Origin: Nannocystis pusilla
GTDB taxonomy: Bacteria > Myxococcota_A > Polyangia > Nannocystales > Nannocystaceae
Assembly: GCF_020073745.1 (NCBI RefSeq)
Contig: NZ_JAIRAU010000056.1
Coordinates: 1-64,000 of the forward strand
Direction: 5' to 3'
DNA length: 64,000 nt
The notes beneath the pieces are model-generated. The model did not search any database. It was not told where the DNA came from and saw only the letters and a list, made by a program, of their open reading frames with translations. The translations under genes were made by a program, and so were the position numbers. Below, piece by piece: positions 60,996-64,000 of the stretch; the stretch's first letter is position 1; every line of letters begins with the position of its first letter.

Positions 60996-61904
60996 ATGAA
61001 CACGTTCAATCGCATGTTTTTCGCCACGGGCCTCGTGGCCTTCGGTCTCGGCATGTCCTCCACCTCCGGGTGCGGCGGCGGCGACTACTGCTCGACGGTC
61101 TTCAACAAGGCCGTGGAGTGTGCGTCCCCCGAGGAGAAGGCGCTCGTCGAGGGCCTGAAGGACCTCGTGATGAAGGACTGCCGCGAGAAGAAGGACCGCG
61201 ATCCCGAGGAGGAGAAGGCGGACCTCGAGTGCGCCAAGAAGAGCGCCTGCGACGAGTACAAGAAGTGCCAGCAGGAGCTCAGCGACAAGAAGCAGGCCAT
61301 CCGGATCAAGAAAGAGGTCGAGGGCGCGCTCAAGACCGGCGAGAAGATGGAGGACGCCCTGTCGTCCTGCAAGTACAGCGACATCAAGGACGAAGAGGTC
61401 AAGAAGCTGTGCGCCGACCTGTTCAAGAAGTCGATCGACGCGGCGACGAAGGAGCTCGAGGGCATCCGTGACAGCGGCGGCGACGGCCTGAGCAAGTGCT
61501 TCGACCTGCAGGCGACCGCCGAGAAGGTCTCCCCCGAGGAGAAGACCAAGGCCGACGCCCTGTGCAAGGAGGTCGAGGCCGGCAAGCGCGCGAAGGAGGC
61601 CCTCGACGAGGCCAAGAAGAACCTCGACGGCGGCACCAACGAGGTCCCCTTCCAGTGCAGCATGGCGGTCGAGGACCTCGAGAAGCTGACCTCGGACTGG
61701 GCCAAGAACAAGCTGCAAGAGGTGGCCAAGGGCTGCTACGTCGACCTCGGCAAGAAGATCCTGCCGGCGCAGGTCGACAAGATGGTCATCTGCGAGTACC
61801 AGGTGGAGCAGGTCTACAAGGCCGTGAACAAGTACAACCTGAAGGACGCCGAGCTCGACGGCTGGATCACCAAGGCCGACGCCAAGTGCGCCGGCTCCAA
61901 GTGA
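60996..61904 (+). CDS. Lys/Glu-rich helical lipoprotein
   Basis: 302 residues. Signal to lipobox STSGCGGGDYC. The body is almost all alpha-helical heptad-like sequence rich in Lys/Glu/Asp with about eleven scattered Cys (EEKADLECAKKSACDEYKKC ...). Codon use is strongly biased to AAG/GAG/GAC and differs from its neighbours, as in abundant proteins. Stop followed by a hairpin. Periplasmic or surface; structural role likely. No family recognised. Confidence 0.82.
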   Translation: MNTFNRMFFATGLVAFGLGMSSTSGCGGGDYCSTVFNKAVECASPEEKALVEGLKDLVMKDCREKKDRDPEEEKADLECAKKSACDEYKKCQQELSDKKQAIRIKKEVEGALKTGEKMEDALSSCKYSDIKDEEVKKLCADLFKKSIDAATKELEGIRDSGGDGLSKCFDLQATAEKVSPEEKTKADALCKEVEAGKRAKEALDEAKKNLDGGTNEVPFQCSMAVEDLEKLTSDWAKNKLQEVAKGCYVDLGKKILPAQVDKMVICEYQVEQVYKAVNKYNLKDAELDGWITKADAKCAGSK

Positions 61905-61956
61905 GCGGTTTCCGATCCCCCAACCACGCCTGACGGCGGCCTGACGGCCCGACAGC

Positions 61957-61986
61957 GCCCGTCGTACTCCCCGGAGTGCGGCGGGC
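61957..61986 (+). terminator. Hairpin after Lys-rich lipoprotein
   Basis: CGCCCG-TCG-T-ACTCC/GGAGT-G-CG-G-CGGGCG imperfect stem, no U-tract. Confidence 0.5.
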
Positions 61987-61997
61987 GTCGTCGCGAG

Positions 61998-62053
61998 CGG
62001 GCCCGAAGGACATGTTTCATGGGATATGCCCGAACGAGCAGGTGTCAGAGTCC
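61998..62053. repeat. 14-bp periodic array, 4 units, at a stop codon
   Basis: Units at 61998, 62012, 62026 and 62040. The last contains the stop (62045-62047, minus) of the next gene. Confidence 0.88.
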
Positions 62054-63184
62054 GAACTGCAGCATCAGCGAGCCGAGGCGCTCGGGCGGGGCGCCGCGGA
62101 CGGCCGGGTAGACGTCGAACGTGCCGACGACGGCGGCCCACAGCCAGCCGAGGCGGACGAACACGCGGACGCCGGGGCGCGCCACCGGGGCCAGCTGCAC
62201 CGGCACGCCGACGCCGACGCCGGCCTCGGGGATCCACCGGCTCGGCGTGTATGGATAGGTCAGCTCCCACGCCGGGATGATGGCGACGCGGCGGCGGGCG
62301 TCGGTCTCGATCACGAGGCTGTGCACCCAGATCTTCGGCCAGGCGACCTCCCAGCCGAGGCGCAGGCGCGGGCGCAGGCCCTCCGGGCCGAAGCTGAGGC
62401 CGAGGCCGGCGACAGGTCCGCCGGGGTCGAGGCGGTACAGGGTCTTGAAGGCGAACACGGCCGGCTCGTCGCGCTCCTTGACGACGTCGCGGGTGATCCG
62501 GCGCCCCTTGCCGCCGGGGAACAGCCGCGGGCGCCGCTCCTGCCACGGCCGGCGGAGATCGAGGGTGAGGCGCATCGTCCCGGGCGCGTCGTCGGGGCGG
62601 TAGTGGAGCGCGTAGGTCGTGGCGTCGGCGCGCGTGACGAGCGGGTGGCGCCGGCGGTTGGTCGTGCGGGCGCTGTCGCAGCCGCACTGGCTGGGGCTCA
62701 GGCGCAGGTCGGCGCGGATCTCGACGACCAGCCGATCTGTCTGTCCTGCGGGCCATGTCGCGAACAGCTCGCGCTGGTCGACGCCGAAGCGAGGGTCGAG
62801 CGCGTCGACCGAGCCGGCCACCGCGGCGCCGTCGAACGAGACGGTGATGTCGGCCCCGGTCGGGTAGGCGAAGCTCAGCGGGATCGCCGTGGACTGGGTG
62901 CGGGTCAGCACGTAGCGGGCCGTCCAGGTGCACGCGAGCCGGCCCTGGCGGGCCGGGCGGCAGGTCAGGGCCGCGACCTCCTCGCGGGTGAAGACCGCGG
63001 GGGCGAACGCCTCGGGCACGTGCGGCGGGTAAAAGGTCGGGCCGGGGAGGACGCAGTCGCAGGCGGCGCGGGCCGGCCGGGCGACGACGGCGGCGAGCGC
63101 GGCGGCGGCCAGCCAGGGCAGGGCGGCGCGCAGGCGGGAGAGGTTCTCTAAACCTGTCCGAAGGACCATGCGAATGGAGGTCAT
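62045..63184 (-). CDS. Exported protein of unknown family
   Basis: 379 residues to ATG 63184 (ATG 63169 also possible; both starts sit in a 14-bp-like region). Signal peptide ALPWLAAAALAAVVARPARA, then ACDCVLPGPTFYPPHVPEAF, a beta-rich body with CxC and CGCDSA Cys, ending in alternating beta strands (VGVGVPVQLAPVARPGVRVF ... LMLQFGL) with a terminal Leu, like an outer-membrane-associated fold. No family recognised. Confidence 0.75.
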   Translation of the reverse strand: MTSIRMVLRTGLENLSRLRAALPWLAAAALAAVVARPARAACDCVLPGPTFYPPHVPEAFAPAVFTREEVAALTCRPARQGRLACTWTARYVLTRTQSTAIPLSFAYPTGADITVSFDGAAVAGSVDALDPRFGVDQRELFATWPAGQTDRLVVEIRADLRLSPSQCGCDSARTTNRRRHPLVTRADATTYALHYRPDDAPGTMRLTLDLRRPWQERRPRLFPGGKGRRITRDVVKERDEPAVFAFKTLYRLDPGGPVAGLGLSFGPEGLRPRLRLGWEVAWPKIWVHSLVIETDARRRVAIIPAWELTYPYTPSRWIPEAGVGVGVPVQLAPVARPGVRVFVRLGWLWAAVVGTFDVYPAVRGAPPERLGSLMLQFGL

Positions 63185-63213
63185 GGGCCGATCGGCCGGG
63201 GCGGCGTCGTGAG

Positions 63214-63255
63214 GTGTCCGAATGAACATGTCCCCGAGCGCATGTGATGAGGTGC
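63214..63255. repeat. 14-bp periodic array, 3 units
   Basis: GTGTCCGAATGAAC, ATGTCCCCGAGCGC, ATGTGATGAGGTGC. Confidence 0.8.
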
Positions 63256-63392
63256 CGCGCGGCGGACGCCGCAGCGAGACGTCGCGGGGCCGCGGCGCGG
63301 GCGGCGAGGCCGCGACGGAGAGCGTCGCACATCGCCGCGGCCCGGACCACGAGGCGCGGCCCGTCGGGCGGGCGCCGATGCGCGCGGAGAAA

Positions 63393-63420
63393 ATGTCCGA
63401 AAGTTCATGTGAGAAGGCCC
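63393..63420. repeat. 14-bp periodic array, 2 units
   Basis: ATGTCCGAAAGTTC, ATGTGAGAAGGCCC, 26 bp before the MFS -10 box. Confidence 0.7.
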
Positions 63421-63445
63421 GGCGGCGCGGGCCCGGGCGACGCGC

Positions 63446-63451
63446 TATGCT
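63446..63451 (+). promoter_or_regulatory. -10 box TATGCT of MFS gene
   Basis: Ends 6 nt before GTG 63458. Confidence 0.45.
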
Positions 63452-63457
63452 CGCGCC

Positions 63458-64000
63458 GTGGTGCAGCACCTGCATGTCGACCCGAGCGCGTCGCAGGTCG
63501 GCATGGACCGCGACGACGTCTCGCGCCTGCCGTGGCGCGGGGTGATGCGTCACGTCGGGTTCCGCCGGGTCTGGCTGGGCGCGATGGGCTCGTCGATCGG
63601 CACCTGGATGGAGGGCGTGGGCGTCCAGTGGCTCATGGCCGAACAGACATCCTCGACGTTGATGCTCGGGGCGCTCGCGGTCGCGCAGCTGGGACCGATG
63701 CTGATCCTCGGGCTGCCGGCGGGGCTGCTCGTCGACTGGGTCGACCGCCGCAAGATGTTGATGATCACGCAGGTGGCGATGATGGCGATCGCCGCGCTGC
63801 TGGCGGTGGCGCACGCGTTCGGCTGGGCCACGCCGCCGGTGCTGCTCGGGCTCGGGCTCGTCAACGGCGTCGCCATGGCCTTCAACACGCCGGCCTGGCA
63901 GACCCTGAGCCCGCGCCTGGTGCCGCGCGAGGAGCTGCCGCAGGCGATCGCGCTGATGGGCATGCAGTTCAACCTGGCGCGCGTGGCCGGGCCGGCGCTC
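63458..64000 (+). CDS. MFS transporter, MFS_3 (EntS-like exporter) family, 3' end outside window
   Basis: 181 residues visible from GTG 63458 (GTG 63461 equally possible). After a soluble start come TM1 (VWLGAMGSSIGTWMEGVGVQW), TM2 (LALAVAQLG-type stretch) and the signature loop GLLVDWVDRRKML, TM3, then NTPAWQTLSPRLVPREELPQA, typical of MFS_3 proteins. These export siderophores or drugs by proton antiport. Substrate unknown. Confidence 0.88.
   Translation, partial: MVQHLHVDPSASQVGMDRDDVSRLPWRGVMRHVGFRRVWLGAMGSSIGTWMEGVGVQWLMAEQTSSTLMLGALAVAQLGPMLILGLPAGLLVDWVDRRKMLMITQVAMMAIAALLAVAHAFGWATPPVLLGLGLVNGVAMAFNTPAWQTLSPRLVPREELPQAIALMGMQFNLARVAGPAL

Larger units (their letters stand above)
63185..63457. 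other. Divergent intergenic region with two arrays
   Basis: Between the minus-strand exported protein and the plus-strand MFS gene. Holds 14-bp arrays at 63214-63255 and 63393-63420 and the MFS -10. Confidence 0.6.

Overview
The window is very GC-rich. It codes for DUF4215 Cys-rich lipoproteins, MYXO-CTERM-like C-termini, the MbnP/MbnH pair first noted in Myxococcus, an M57 HExGH peptidase, Thr/Ser-linker lipoproteins and an FHA/Ser-Thr-kinase signalling set. This points to a myxobacterium (Myxococcota), most likely near Nannocystis, Plesiocystis or Enhygromyxa. That assignment is inference from gene content. I saw no rRNA, tRNA, CRISPR array or phage block.

Layout. 1-10.1 kb: two tandem DUF4215/DUF1554-like lipoproteins (minus), then an M57 peptidase, two orphan lipoproteins, a beta-propeller fragment and a small tail-collar protein (plus). 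10.2-12.6 kb: a copper/heme operon mbnP - diheme lipoprotein - mbnH (minus). 13-17.4 kb: a large Lhr helicase. 17.6-23.7 kb: secreted and lipoproteins, including two paralogues with PPC domains, one carrying a collagen-like stretch. 24.2-33.2 kb: UDP-glucose dehydrogenase, a membrane-anchored beta-sandwich protein, an HPt protein, a sugar nucleotidyltransferase, FHA-arrestin-like, TPR and CBS proteins. 33.2-35.3 kb: an IS1182-like element with inverted ends of about 290 bp, inserted at CTAG between two convergent genes. 35.3-42 kb: cytochrome P450, a decayed NAD(P)-binding oxidoreductase and an RND efflux pair. 42-48.2 kb: FG-GAP/MYXO-CTERM proteins, an M1 aminopeptidase with a membrane partner, and tsaE. 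48.7 kb: a 65-residue histone-fold protein with its own promoter and terminator. 49-64 kb: UvrD-like helicase with an S9 peptidase, DUF6918-like protein, histidine kinase/response regulator pair, Ser/Thr kinase with a cyclic-nucleotide-binding domain, SWIM-DNA ligase, an abundant-looking Lys-rich lipoprotein, an outer-surface protein and the start of an MFS exporter.

Two signals run across the whole window. (1) Degenerate tandem arrays have an exact 14-bp period and unit AT + GTCC-N4-GGAC: palindromic GGACATGTCC cores, or equivalently a string of 4-bp-stem/4-nt-loop mini-hairpins joined by AT. There are about twenty loci. About ten overlap or abut a stop codon, and three sit inside reading frames in multiples of three units. 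I do not recognise this as a named element. (2) A Pribnow-like TAnnnT box lies 5-12 nt before many start codons, which suggests frequent leaderless transcription and helps fix several starts.
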